Shown: piece after piece, positions 42,620 through 53,778 of the stretch | Layout: each line of letters begins with the position of its first letter | How positions within the stretch are numbered: the first letter of the stretch is position 1 | Assembly (NCBI GenBank): GCA_023150615.1 | Contig: JAKLKO010000008.1 | Location: 62,001 to 126,000 of the forward strand | From: Phycisphaerae bacterium | GTDB lineage: Bacteria > Planctomycetota > Phycisphaerae > UBA1845 > UTPLA1 | Length of the DNA: 64,000 bases | Reading direction: 5' to 3' | Notes under the pieces: generated by a model | The model's input: the letters and a program-made list of their open reading frames with translations, nothing else | Database searches by the model: none | What the model was told of the DNA's origin: nothing | Program-made: the position numbers and the translations under genes

Positions 42620-45600
42620 TTACCGCGCGGGCTGCGACGTCGCGCGCCACGGCGACGTCGCCGGCGCGCCCGACATCGAGTCCGCGCTCGATGCCGCGCG
42701 ATCAACGTAGCCGATGAGCGTCTGGCCGTCGAGCACCAGAACCGCGCCGTCGGCCGCGACGATGTCGCGCAACCGTTCGAAGCGACCGAGCAATAATTCC
42801 GGCGGCGCGGCGGACGCCGCCGTCGCCCCCACGAGCGACCAGCGCCCGGCGATCAGCTCGCGTGCGCCGTCGGGATCGTGCGGCGGCCGCGATCCGAAGG
42901 CCAGAAGCGAATCAGCCAGCACGAAGCAGGTCTCCGGATCGGCCTGTGGCAGCAATGCGTCGTCGCCGCTCCGCTCGGCGAGCGTTCGGCCATCGGCGGC
43001 ATCGAGCGCGACGGCGCGTCGCCGCGCGAAGACGTACACCACGCCGTCGGCGAGCATCACGCGCAGGTTTCCGCCCTCCGGCACGGCGAACGGCTCGGTC
43101 TGCCACGCCGGTCGCCCGTCGTCGAGCCGGTATGCGATGACGCGGCCGGTCTCGGTCGCCGCGTACAGTCCGTCCGGTCCGAGCTGGATCGACGCCGTCA
43201 CGTGACGATCGCCGCACGTGCCTCGCCAGCACTCGCGGCCGGTCTCGACGTCAAACGCGCAGACCGTCCGCGCGTTGGCGGCCAGCAGCCGGCCGTCGGG
43301 CGCGAAGAGAAGCGTCTGGATCGCCCGGTCGTCGTCGATCTTGAAGATGCGGCGGCGCGAGCCGTCTTTCGCCGAGCGCACGACGACGTGATTCGAGCGG
43401 CCCTGCCGGAACGAGTACGCGACCAGCGCCTCGGTCGCGACGAGATGTTCCGCGCCGCGCGGCTTGGTCTCGACGCGCCATCGAATCTGGCCCGTCTCCA
43501 GATCGGCGCAGATCAACTCTCCGCGGTCCAGCGCGCTGAACAGCCGACCGCCCGCGATGGCATGCTCCTCCCACGTCGCGATCCACTCCGGATCGACGCC
43601 CGGCGCATCGGCCTCGGCCGGGTAGTTTCCGATCGTCCACGCAACGCGACCCGATGACCGATCCACGCCGAAGATCTGATAGCGCGTCGCGAAGATGATC
43701 CGCTCACCGTGCAGACCGAGGAAGCTCGGGAGCATTCGACATTCGATGCCCCGCGGCCAGACGGGAATGCCCGTCCGGACGTCGCACGCATCGACGGCCT
43801 GATTCGCATACAGTAGAACCATGCCCAGACCGCGCGGCACGACCCGCTGCCCGGCCGGACAGAGCAGCGACGGGGGCTCGTCGAAACTCCGGCGATACGC
43901 CGGCCGCAGCAGCGCGCCGATCTCCGGCCGATCGGATGGCACGTGTCGCGGACCGAGCCGCCGCGCGCGATACTCGGCCAGCGAGAGCGACTGTCCCTCG
44001 AAAGACACACTGGCGCCCGGAAACTCCCGGATCGCGCGCTCCATCCAGTCCGCCGCCGCATCGGCCTGTCCGGCTCGGGCAAGACAATCCACGAGCATGC
44101 GAATGGTCGCGAGGCGATCGACCGTCGAGCGGAACTCCAGCGCTGCGCGCAGCGCCGCCGCCGCCCCCGCATGGTCGCCGCGCGCCGAAAGCACGTCCGC
44201 CCGAAGCCCCAGCGCCCGCGGCGCCGCTGGCGAATTCGGAAACGACTCGGCGACCCGCCCGAGGGCGTCGGCGTCATTCGACTCCGCCGCCGCGGCCAGG
44301 CGCGCCTCCGCCAGGCGCTGCACGCGCTCATAGACGCCGGGACCGCGCTCCGTGGTCAATCGCTCGATCCGCTCGCGCGCCACGTCGCCCGCGATGCGCG
44401 ACGCAGGCTCGGTCGAATCGTCCGCCGCCGCTTCGGGCGACATGGACTCGCCGCCCGGCTCCACCGTGATCGCCTGCCGCCGCAGGCTCGGATCGAGCAG
44501 GACCTGTTGCAACGTATCGACGGCCTGCGCCGAATCGCCGCGTCGAACGAGCGCCTCGGCCAGAAGCAGCCGGAACTCGACCTGGTCTTGCGCCTCGAGC
44601 GAGATCTGCCCCGCGTCGCGCACGACCGCGACCGTCTGGTCGAGGATCTGACCCATCGGCCGACCCTCGCGATACCGCAGGTCGCGCATCAGCGACCGCG
44701 CGAGGCGGAGCCCGGTCTCAAACAGCGGCCGACGAAGCAACTCATCGCGGATGCCGGCCAGTCCGCCGGCGCGCTCGACCGCCAGCCGCCAAGCGGCCAC
44801 GCCGCGTTCGTAGTCGCGCGCGTCGATGGCGCGCTCCGCCAGGACGCGCGGCGCGTTCGCATCCCCCGGCGCTGCGGCGATCGCGCGATCCAGGCGCGCG
44901 AACGCGTCGGCCTTCGAGACAATCCCGCGCACGGACAGCGGCGATGCGACGATGATCTGCGCTTCGGTCCAGTCCGGCGGCTGCTCTTCGTTCGTCGGCG
45001 CGACCGGCGGTGGCGCCGCCCGATCGACCGCCGCGGCATTCCGACTCGGCGGCACGAGCAGCAGGTTTCCCGCATCGGCGATGCCCCAGCGCAGCGCGTC
45101 CACCGGCCCACCGTCGAGTGGATATCGCAGCAGCGCCTTCGACGTCGGGACGAACAGCGCCGTTGACGCGAGCGCGGCACGCCCGAACAGCTCACCCTCG
45201 GAAATCGGCCGCTTCCACGCGAGCTTTCCCGCCGCCAGATCGAGGCAGGCGACCTGCGTGCCGGCAAGATAGAGCCGGTCGTTGTGCACGCCGACCATCG
45301 TCTCCGCGCCGCCAAGCTCGCTCAGCTTCCACGATGCCACGAGGTCGCCGTTGTGCTGATCGAGCATCATCACCTCATCCGCGTCGAGCGGCGCGACGAT
45401 AACGCGGTCCCGCCAGATCACCGGCGGCGCGGCATGCCAGCTCCGGATGTGACGGCCGCTGCGCGTCGGCCAGGCCGTCGCGCCGGGATCGATCGCCGGC
45501 GCATAGACGCGCAGCCAGCGGACGATCCCCTGCGCTGCGCCGACGGCCGCGACCGTCCCGAGGTTCGATTGCACGAACACGGTGTCGCCGTCGGCGCCGA

Positions 45601-47185
45601 GATGCGACTGCGTCGCGCGATGATAGCCGTAACCGCCCGTCGGCGCTTCGCCGACGTGCGTCGTCCACAGCGTGCGCCCGCTTGCCGGATCGAACGCCAC
45701 CAGGAAGCACGCTTCGAAGCCGAACGGCTTGCGCCGCCGGGCGACGGCGATGAGCCGGTCGTCGACGAGGATCGGCGCGCCGTCGAGCCGTACCTCGGTA
45801 AACGCGTGCCGCAGCGCCTCGAGGTCATTCTGCCATCGACGCCGACCTGCCCGCGCATCGAGGCACACGAGCGACGAGGTCCGTACCGGCGAATCGGCCG
45901 CGCCGAAGCGGTCCGGCGGTGCACGGTCGAGATGCACCAGCACGCATCCTTCGACGGCCGACGTCGTGAACGTCGGCGGCGGCTCATCCTCGGTCACCCA
46001 TTCGGCATTCGCGTCGGCCTCGCCCGCCAGCTCCACGCGCCATCGCACCTTCGCCGAAAGCCCCGGCTCGATCGCCCAGACGCTGCGGTGATCGTGGAGC
46101 ACGATGCACCCGTCCGCGAGGACCGGCTCGAACGCCAGCAGTCGGCCGCCCTGGATCGCGCGACGCGTCGAGTCGCGGCGGATCCAGCCCGTCGGCGAGG
46201 TCATCTCGTGGTCGAAAAGCGTCGTGCGGCCGAAGCCATCGAACTCCCAGAGCACCGCTTCCGGGCGCACGTCGAGCGGAACCGGCATCGTGCGGATCGA
46301 CTCGCGTCGCGAGCGCGCCGGCGGCCGATGGTCCGCGCGACCGAACACGTCGATCGCCCCGCGCAGCAGTTCGTCGATCGCGACCTCGCGCCCCGCCCAG
46401 TTCGCGCGCGGCCCGGCGCGACCAGCGTCCGCACTGCCGCGCCCTCGGTCGAGCGCCACGCCCAGCTCCCGCGCAACGCGTTCGATCTCAGCACGATCGC
46501 CCTCCGCCAGACAGGCGATCGCCCGCAGCGCCGACCAGAGCTCGCGCCGCGCGGTGCGCTGCGGGTGCGATTCGAGCAGCCGCGTCATCCATTGGCGGAC
46601 GACGGCGAACTCGGCGCGCTCAAACGCGATCTGCGCCGCCGCCTCGACCGCGTCGGCCGCCTGCGGACTCGGGTAGTACGATTCTGCCACACGGAGCAGT
46701 TCCTCGACACTTCCCCGCGACCGCGCGGCCTGCAACCGAGCGTTCAACTCCGCGCCGATCCGTCGCGCGTAAACAGCGCGACCCTCCGCCGGCCAGCCCG
46801 CGATCCGCTCGAGCACCTCGCGCCGCACGCTGACGTAGCGCTGCCCATCCCGGCGGCAGACGCGGTCGCCCGACGCATCGCACAGCCGCGTCGCCAGCGA
46901 CACGGCGTCGGACCATTCACCGCGCGCCGCGAAGCCCTCGAAGCGACGCAACGCATCGGAGTCATCAAACGCCTCGTTGACGTAGGTCGAGTCCCCGCGC
47001 TCGTCGCGCTCGACTGCCGGCTCGTCCGAGCCGCCGGACGCAGGACGAGACTGCCCGGACGCGAATCCGGCCACCAGCGCGATGGCGAACGGCGCGGCGA
47101 TCCGTCCGCGACGCGCACTGCCCGGCCGCGGGCATCGCATTCTCCGGCGAAGCCCCATCAACAACCTGATCCTCCATTCAAGCAT
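42620..47185 (-). CDS. Giant PQQ/BamB-like propeller protein with TPR insert
   Basis: A 1521-residue exported protein. A basic N-terminus and hydrophobic stretch (IAAPFAIALVAGFASG) form a signal. A PQQ-like propeller fills about residues 300-730, with repeats such as GRTLWTTHVGEAPTGG and LAAGKLAWKRPI. A helical TPR-like region (about 780-1100) includes AEALVRRGDSAQAVDTLQQVL. A second propeller segment (about 1150-1500) follows, with SGRVAWTIGNYP and ETGRECWRGTC. PQQ-binding enzymes also need an active-site motif that I do not see, so a scaffold role like BamB is more likely. The MBL hydrolase follows after 12 bases and a histidine kinase precedes it. Confidence 0.8.
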   Translation of the reverse strand: MLEWRIRLLMGLRRRMRCPRPGSARRGRIAAPFAIALVAGFASGQSRPASGGSDEPAVERDERGDSTYVNEAFDDSDALRRFEGFAARGEWSDAVSLATRLCDASGDRVCRRDGQRYVSVRREVLERIAGWPAEGRAVYARRIGAELNARLQAARSRGSVEELLRVAESYYPSPQAADAVEAAAQIAFERAEFAVVRQWMTRLLESHPQRTARRELWSALRAIACLAEGDRAEIERVARELGVALDRGRGSADAGRAGPRANWAGREVAIDELLRGAIDVFGRADHRPPARSRRESIRTMPVPLDVRPEAVLWEFDGFGRTTLFDHEMTSPTGWIRRDSTRRAIQGGRLLAFEPVLADGCIVLHDHRSVWAIEPGLSAKVRWRVELAGEADANAEWVTEDEPPPTFTTSAVEGCVLVHLDRAPPDRFGAADSPVRTSSLVCLDARAGRRRWQNDLEALRHAFTEVRLDGAPILVDDRLIAVARRRKPFGFEACFLVAFDPASGRTLWTTHVGEAPTGGYGYHRATQSHLGADGDTVFVQSNLGTVAAVGAAQGIVRWLRVYAPAIDPGATAWPTRSGRHIRSWHAAPPVIWRDRVIVAPLDADEVMMLDQHNGDLVASWKLSELGGAETMVGVHNDRLYLAGTQVACLDLAAGKLAWKRPISEGELFGRAALASTALFVPTSKALLRYPLDGGPVDALRWGIADAGNLLLVPPSRNAAAVDRAAPPPVAPTNEEQPPDWTEAQIIVASPLSVRGIVSKADAFARLDRAIAAAPGDANAPRVLAERAIDARDYERGVAAWRLAVERAGGLAGIRDELLRRPLFETGLRLARSLMRDLRYREGRPMGQILDQTVAVVRDAGQISLEAQDQVEFRLLLAEALVRRGDSAQAVDTLQQVLLDPSLRRQAITVEPGGESMSPEAAADDSTEPASRIAGDVARERIERLTTERGPGVYERVQRLAEARLAAAAESNDADALGRVAESFPNSPAAPRALGLRADVLSARGDHAGAAAALRAALEFRSTVDRLATIRMLVDCLARAGQADAAADWMERAIREFPGASVSFEGQSLSLAEYRARRLGPRHVPSDRPEIGALLRPAYRRSFDEPPSLLCPAGQRVVPRGLGMVLLYANQAVDACDVRTGIPVWPRGIECRMLPSFLGLHGERIIFATRYQIFGVDRSSGRVAWTIGNYPAEADAPGVDPEWIATWEEHAIAGGRLFSALDRGELICADLETGQIRWRVETKPRGAEHLVATEALVAYSFRQGRSNHVVVRSAKDGSRRRIFKIDDDRAIQTLLFAPDGRLLAANARTVCAFDVETGRECWRGTCGDRHVTASIQLGPDGLYAATETGRVIAYRLDDGRPAWQTEPFAVPEGGNLRVMLADGVVYVFARRRAVALDAADGRTLAERSGDDALLPQADPETCFVLADSLLAFGSRPPHDPDGARELIAGRWSLVGATAASAAPPELLLGRFERLRDIVAADGAVLVLDGQTLIGYVDRAASSADSMSGAPATSPWRATSQPAR

Positions 47186-47233
47186 AGCCGCCCCGATGGA
47201 CGCTTTCGTCGCCCGGCCTCAGACGGTCGATCG

Positions 47234-48844
47234 CTAATTCAGGCGGATCCGCACCTCGCCCTCGGTGCGACCGGCCGGTTCGGGGCCTGATCGATCCATC
47301 GGCAGGATAACGGTGAAGACCGAACCCTGACCGACCTCGCTCGTGGCCGAGATCGTCCCCCCAAGCAGTTGCACCAGCTCGCGCGTGATCGCCAGACCCA
47401 GCCCCGTGCCGCTGTGCTCGCGCGTCATCGAGCTGTCGAGCTGAACGAAGGTCTCGAAGATGTGCTCCAGCTTCTCCGGCGGTATCCCGATCCCGGTGTC
47501 GGTCACCGTCAGCTTGACACGGTCCGGCTCGGCACGGCCGATCCGCAACTCCACGCGACCACCCGACTCCGTGAACTTGATAGCGTTCGACAGCAGGTTG
47601 TACAGCACCTGCTGCAGGCGGCCGCCGTCGGTCCGAATCGTGCCGATCTCCGGCGAGACGTCCGTCGCAAGCGTCAGGCCCTTCTTGACCGCCAGCGGTT
47701 GCATGAAGTCGAGCAGCGACTCGGCCATCTCCGGCAGGTTGACCGGCAGGATGTGCAACTCCAGCTTGCCCGCCTCGATCTTCGCCAAATCGAGCAGGTC
47801 GTTGATGATCGCCAGCAGCAGACGGCCGCTGGAGAGGATGTTCTCCGCCCAGCGCAACGGCCGGCCGCCCTCCTTCAGCTCGTGCTCGCGCAGCAGTTCA
47901 GCGAACCCGATGATCGACGTCAGCGGCGTGCGAAGCTCGTGGCTGACGTTGGCGAGGAAGTGGTTCTTCATCTTGTCCGCCTCGAACAGCCGAACGTTTA
48001 GTTCGGCCAACTCGCCGAGGCGCGTATCGAGGCTGCGGTTGATCGTCTCCAGCTCCTGCCGCGAGTTCTCCAGGTGCGCCAGCATGGCGTTGAAGGCCCG
48101 CGCCAAATCTTCAAACTCGTCGCCCGTGGCAATCTGACTGCGAATGTCGTGATTGCCCGCCGAGACCTGCTCCGCCACAACGCGCAACTCGCGGACCGGC
48201 CGCAGGATGAGCTTGTCGGTGATCAGGTAGAAGACCAGCACCGCCAGCACGCCCGCCAAGGCGCCGGCCATCACGCCGATCCCCAGATTCGTCAATTGTT
48301 CGAACCGCGCCTGCCGCGGAACGTAGTCAACAGAGACGACGCCCAGCAGCGTTCCCTGAGGAACGCGTTCTCCGGAGGAGCGGATCGCGAGCACATATCG
48401 GTAACGCGGACGCCCGTCGGGCGTGCGGTCGATCCGCGGCGGGGCCTCCCGCAGGCCCGGACGGACCGCAAGGAGCTGGATGGAGTGGCGGAGGAAGTTG
48501 TCCCCGGCAACCGGAGCCGGCAGGACGGTGGAATCGTACGGTATCAACCGGGGCGGTGGGCTGTCATAGCCCAGCGCGGCGGCGTCCATGCCCCATGCGC
48601 GGTCGACCACCCGCTGCTTGGCCGACCAGTCCCCGCTGCTCTGCAAATCCCCCATCTGCGCCGCCAGGGCCGCCATTTGCGCAGCCGTGCGCAGATTCGC
48701 CTCGTGCACCAGGTCCCGCATCCGCAACCAGGGGATGAAAAGTGCCGATGCAAGAATAAGCAGGACCGCCAGTCCGAACAGCAGCCGGCACTTGGCCGCC
48801 AGCGACACGGCGGAGAGCGAGATGCGCGGGATGCGAAGACGCAT
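47234..48844 (-). CDS. Membrane sensor histidine kinase
   Basis: A 536-residue two-component sensor. Helices near residues 20-40 and 185-210 bracket an outer sensing domain of about 150 residues. A HAMP linker (LILRPVRELRVVAEQVSAGN) and a short coiled coil follow. The HisKA box NVSHELRTPLTSIIGF carries phospho-acceptor His302. The ATPase domain shows NLLSNAIKFTESG (N box), DTGIGIPPEKLEHIF (G1) and GTGLGLAITREL (G2), all intact. The ATG at 48844 is chosen because it precedes the first helix. No response regulator gene is adjacent, so it is an orphan here. Confidence 0.88.
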   Translation of the reverse strand: MRLRIPRISLSAVSLAAKCRLLFGLAVLLILASALFIPWLRMRDLVHEANLRTAAQMAALAAQMGDLQSSGDWSAKQRVVDRAWGMDAAALGYDSPPPRLIPYDSTVLPAPVAGDNFLRHSIQLLAVRPGLREAPPRIDRTPDGRPRYRYVLAIRSSGERVPQGTLLGVVSVDYVPRQARFEQLTNLGIGVMAGALAGVLAVLVFYLITDKLILRPVRELRVVAEQVSAGNHDIRSQIATGDEFEDLARAFNAMLAHLENSRQELETINRSLDTRLGELAELNVRLFEADKMKNHFLANVSHELRTPLTSIIGFAELLREHELKEGGRPLRWAENILSSGRLLLAIINDLLDLAKIEAGKLELHILPVNLPEMAESLLDFMQPLAVKKGLTLATDVSPEIGTIRTDGGRLQQVLYNLLSNAIKFTESGGRVELRIGRAEPDRVKLTVTDTGIGIPPEKLEHIFETFVQLDSSMTREHSGTGLGLAITRELVQLLGGTISATSEVGQGSVFTVILPMDRSGPEPAGRTEGEVRIRLN

Positions 48845-48929
48845 GAAACGCCCGCATTCTGCCGGGTTCGCGCCCCGCGGCGGAACCCGTCGAATCCAGG
48901 TTCGGCGATGACATCGGCACGCCGCGCTG

Positions 48930-48968
48930 TTGACGCTCGACGCCGCGGCCGATATCATAACATGTTAT
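48930..48968 (+). promoter_or_regulatory. Sigma70-like promoter with overlapping palindrome
   Basis: TTGACG (48930-48935) and TATCAT (48953-48958), 17 bases apart, each match the consensus at five of six positions. The perfect 12-bp palindrome ATAACATGTTAT (48957-48968) overlaps the -10 end and the expected start site, a classic repressor position. The gene starts at 48994. The boxes are clear; regulation is inferred. Confidence 0.55.
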
Positions 48969-48993
48969 CTTCTTGGAACTTGGAGAACTAGTC

Positions 48994-50277
48994 ATGAGCG
49001 CGCCCGTCCGCAGGACTGTCGCCGCCGCCGTGCTCCTCACCCTCATCCTGTCCGCCGGGGCATCCGCGCAGCGGAACGACCTTTCCGTCGGATACGGCGG
49101 GATGCAACTCATCCAGACCAACTCCGGAGTCGGGAATATCAGTTCGCCGGGACAACTAAACCGCGACAGCCCCATCAATACCTTCGGCCGCGTGGGTGGT
49201 TCGTACACGTTTACGTTCGGCGGGACCCTTCAATCGGCAAGCGGCGGCGGCGGTGGATTCGACCGTCGCTCGGCCACTCCCCGACTGGGCGGTCTTGCCG
49301 GTGGGCTGGACAAACCCCGTCCCGGCGGGGCCGATAACCGTCTCGGCGACGCGCCGGCCTTCGGCACGACGACCGGATTCCGACAAAGCGCTGGATTCGG
49401 CGGAATCGAGCGCAATAACGTGCCGCGCTTCGGGACACCCACGTTCGGATTGAACCAGATGCCGCTGGGCGCCCGCCTCGGCCGGGGAACGACCGCCGAT
49501 CTGGGGCTGGCGAACGCGTTCCGCGCGAACCCCGCGTCGACGCTTCCATCGAACGGGAAGGGCCTTTCGCCGCGGTTCATGCTCGATCGGCAACTGCTCA
49601 CCTCCGCGCGATCGCCCCTCGCCCGGGCCGCGGTCGGCCCCGCGCGCGATGAGTTCACCATTGCCGCCGATGCGGCCGCAAAGCAGAGCACCGTGCCGGT
49701 CGCCGAGACGATCGCGCTACGCCCTCCGGACCCCGTGCTCGAATCCGGCATGGATGAACTGTCGCCCGGGGAGCGCATGCGGGAACGCGTGCGGCGGACC
49801 ACGGCGTTCGCGATCCAGCGCGGCGACGAACTATTCAAGGCCGGACGCCTCCAGGAGGCGAAGGCGAGCTACGAACTGGCCAAAGGCCTGCGAAGCGACG
49901 ACCCGACCGCGGACGTGCGCCTCTTTCTCGTCTCGTCGTTCCTGTTCGAGCACAATGAGGCGACGGTCTCGCTGAAGTTCGCGATCGCCAAGGCCGAGTC
50001 GCTCCAGCAGCTCCGCGTCGACGTCGAGTCGGTGCTGCCCACGAAGGAAGACCTGAACATCTTCGTCCGCAGCCTCGCCGAGCGCGCCGGCCGAAGTGAC
50101 GTCGGCACGGCGCTCCAGATCAAGTACGCTTTTCTGGCCTGGCTCGCGGACGATCCGATCTCGGCGCGGCGCGTCACGGCCCTGGCCGCCGAGTCCAAGG
50201 ACAGCGGCCCGGAGATCCACAAGTTCCTCGCCTGGCTCGACGCGGAGGTGGGCGCCGCAGCGCCTGCGACGAAGTAA
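48994..50277 (+). CDS. Exported hypothetical protein with TPR-like C-terminus
   Basis: A 427-residue exported protein I cannot name. GGAG precedes the ATG by about nine bases, and a signal peptide (AAVLLTLILSAGASA) follows. Residues 25-200 are Gly/Arg/Pro-rich with little order, including a GGGGG run, and may form a loose extended region. The C-terminal half is helical (GDELFKAGRLQEAKASYELAKG, then FLFEHNEATVSLKFAIAKA) and looks like TPR units. It has its own clear promoter and is divergent from the histidine kinase gene, so the kinase could regulate it. Confidence 0.65.
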   Translation: MSAPVRRTVAAAVLLTLILSAGASAQRNDLSVGYGGMQLIQTNSGVGNISSPGQLNRDSPINTFGRVGGSYTFTFGGTLQSASGGGGGFDRRSATPRLGGLAGGLDKPRPGGADNRLGDAPAFGTTTGFRQSAGFGGIERNNVPRFGTPTFGLNQMPLGARLGRGTTADLGLANAFRANPASTLPSNGKGLSPRFMLDRQLLTSARSPLARAAVGPARDEFTIAADAAAKQSTVPVAETIALRPPDPVLESGMDELSPGERMRERVRRTTAFAIQRGDELFKAGRLQEAKASYELAKGLRSDDPTADVRLFLVSSFLFEHNEATVSLKFAIAKAESLQQLRVDVESVLPTKEDLNIFVRSLAERAGRSDVGTALQIKYAFLAWLADDPISARRVTALAAESKDSGPEIHKFLAWLDAEVGAAAPATK

Positions 50278-50359
50278 CTGCGACGGGCCCGCCGACGTCT
50301 TGTCCAGGCCGGCGCCGGACCGGAGTCCGTCGAGACCGGGTCGATGACGCGAGAGATTC

Positions 50360-52378
<2,019 letters not shown>

Positions 52379-52390
52379 TCCCCGCGTGCC

Positions 52391-53692
52391 ATGTCCGTCC
52401 AGCCGATGACGCACGACCCGCCTTCGACTTCAGTCACGCCGCCGCGCCGCCGGACCTCGCGCCGCAAGCTCGCCGCGGCGCTGCTGCTGAGCGTCGCGCT
52501 CTCCCTGGCCGGAGCGGAACTCTTCTTCCGCCTCGCCATGAACGTCACCAACGTGCCCTATTACTTCTGGGATCCCGTCATCGGCATCCGCCGCGCCCCG
52601 AATCAGTCAGGCGCGTACACCTGGGGCGGACACGTCAACGGCCGCTTCCGCTTCAACGCGCAGGGCTGGAACCACTCGCGCGACTACGTCGTCGTCAAAC
52701 CGCCGCACGGCCGGCGCGTTTGCCTCGTCGGCGACTCGTTCGTCGAGTCCCTCCAGGTCCAACCCGACGAGACGATGTACGCGCTTGCCGAGAAGGCGAT
52801 GTCGCGGCCGGAGCGACCCGTCGAGTGGTATGCGTTCGGCTGCTCCGGATTCGGCGCAGCGCAGAACTACAACGTCATCCGGCACTACGCGCTCGATTAT
52901 CAACCGGACGTCGTCGTGATGTTTTTCACCGAGAATGACGTGCACGACTGCTCGCCCTACATCACGAAATTGGAACCGTACGTCAGTTCATATGAACTCG
53001 ACGAACGCGACGAGCTTCGCCCGATTCTCAGCGGCGAGTACCGACCGGCGGCGTGGCGACGCATCGTGTCCCGATCCGCCCTCGTTCGCTTCGCATGGAT
53101 CCATCTTCAGAACAAGATCGCCCGTTCGCGCGCACCCGCCGCCGAGGCCGCACTGATCTTGCGCGAAGGCGCGCAGACGCTCCCGTCGAGCAGCCGCGAG
53201 AAAACCGACGCCCGAGAGCGATCCTGGCGGCTCATCGAAAAGCTCCTGACGGCCGCTCGCGATGAATGCCGGCGCCAAGGCGCGACCTTCGCCGTCGTCT
53301 TCCGCGGATGCCGAACGCAACTGCGGGCCGACTTCGAGCACCGGCCCTACGTACCGATGCCGCGGTCGGAAGACCCGTGGTGCCTCGGTGCCCGCGTCGG
53401 CGAGATGGGCCGAGAATTCATCGGTCCCATCTGCGGCCGACTCGGCATCCCCTACCTCGACCTGACCGACGCCCTCATGCAGGAGGCCCGCCAGACCGGC
53501 CGACGCCACGATTTCGAGGGCGATGCCCACTTTAGTCCGACCGGCCATGCCGCCGCGGCGAAGGCCATGGCGGCGTGGATTGAGCCAATGCTGCGATCGG
53601 ACGCGGCCGATAGGAATGACGCTGTTCAAGTTCGCGAGAATTCGGGCGCCCCGGAGGCTTCGGAGCCTTCGGCACAGGGCCGCCAGCGTTGA
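52391..53692 (+). CDS. SGNH/GDSL-type hydrolase, membrane-anchored
   Basis: A 433-residue protein with a cytoplasmic tail of about 25 residues, one membrane helix (LAAALLLSVALSLAGAELFF) and an outer SGNH domain. CLVGDSFVES supplies the nucleophile Ser116, GCSGFG the oxyanion Gly, FFTENDVHD the Asn, and FEGDAHFSPTGH the Asp378/His380 pair. The order is that of SGNH esterases and AlgJ/AlgX-like acyltransferases. Removal or transfer of acyl groups on an extracellular glycan is inferred from its place between a nucleotide-sugar dehydratase and a carbamoyltransferase. It begins 12 bases after the dehydratase stop. Confidence 0.85.
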   Translation: MSVQPMTHDPPSTSVTPPRRRTSRRKLAAALLLSVALSLAGAELFFRLAMNVTNVPYYFWDPVIGIRRAPNQSGAYTWGGHVNGRFRFNAQGWNHSRDYVVVKPPHGRRVCLVGDSFVESLQVQPDETMYALAEKAMSRPERPVEWYAFGCSGFGAAQNYNVIRHYALDYQPDVVVMFFTENDVHDCSPYITKLEPYVSSYELDERDELRPILSGEYRPAAWRRIVSRSALVRFAWIHLQNKIARSRAPAAEAALILREGAQTLPSSSREKTDARERSWRLIEKLLTAARDECRRQGATFAVVFRGCRTQLRADFEHRPYVPMPRSEDPWCLGARVGEMGREFIGPICGRLGIPYLDLTDALMQEARQTGRRHDFEGDAHFSPTGHAAAAKAMAAWIEPMLRSDAADRNDAVQVRENSGAPEASEPSAQGRQR

Positions 53693-53706
53693 CACGGCCC
53701 CTGTGA

Positions 53707-53718
53707 AATCCTAGGATT
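53707..53718. promoter_or_regulatory. 12-bp palindrome before the carbamoyltransferase gene
   Basis: AATCCTAGGATT is a perfect palindrome in the only sizeable gap (86 bases) inside the glycan cassette, 60 bases before the carbamoyltransferase ATG. It may mark an internal regulated promoter, but no convincing -35/-10 pair was found beside it. Confidence 0.25.
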
Positions 53719-53778
53719 CCGGCCGTTTTCCGCTCGGGTTGTGCCGATCACGCTGCCGGAACGAGTGACCAGAACGCC

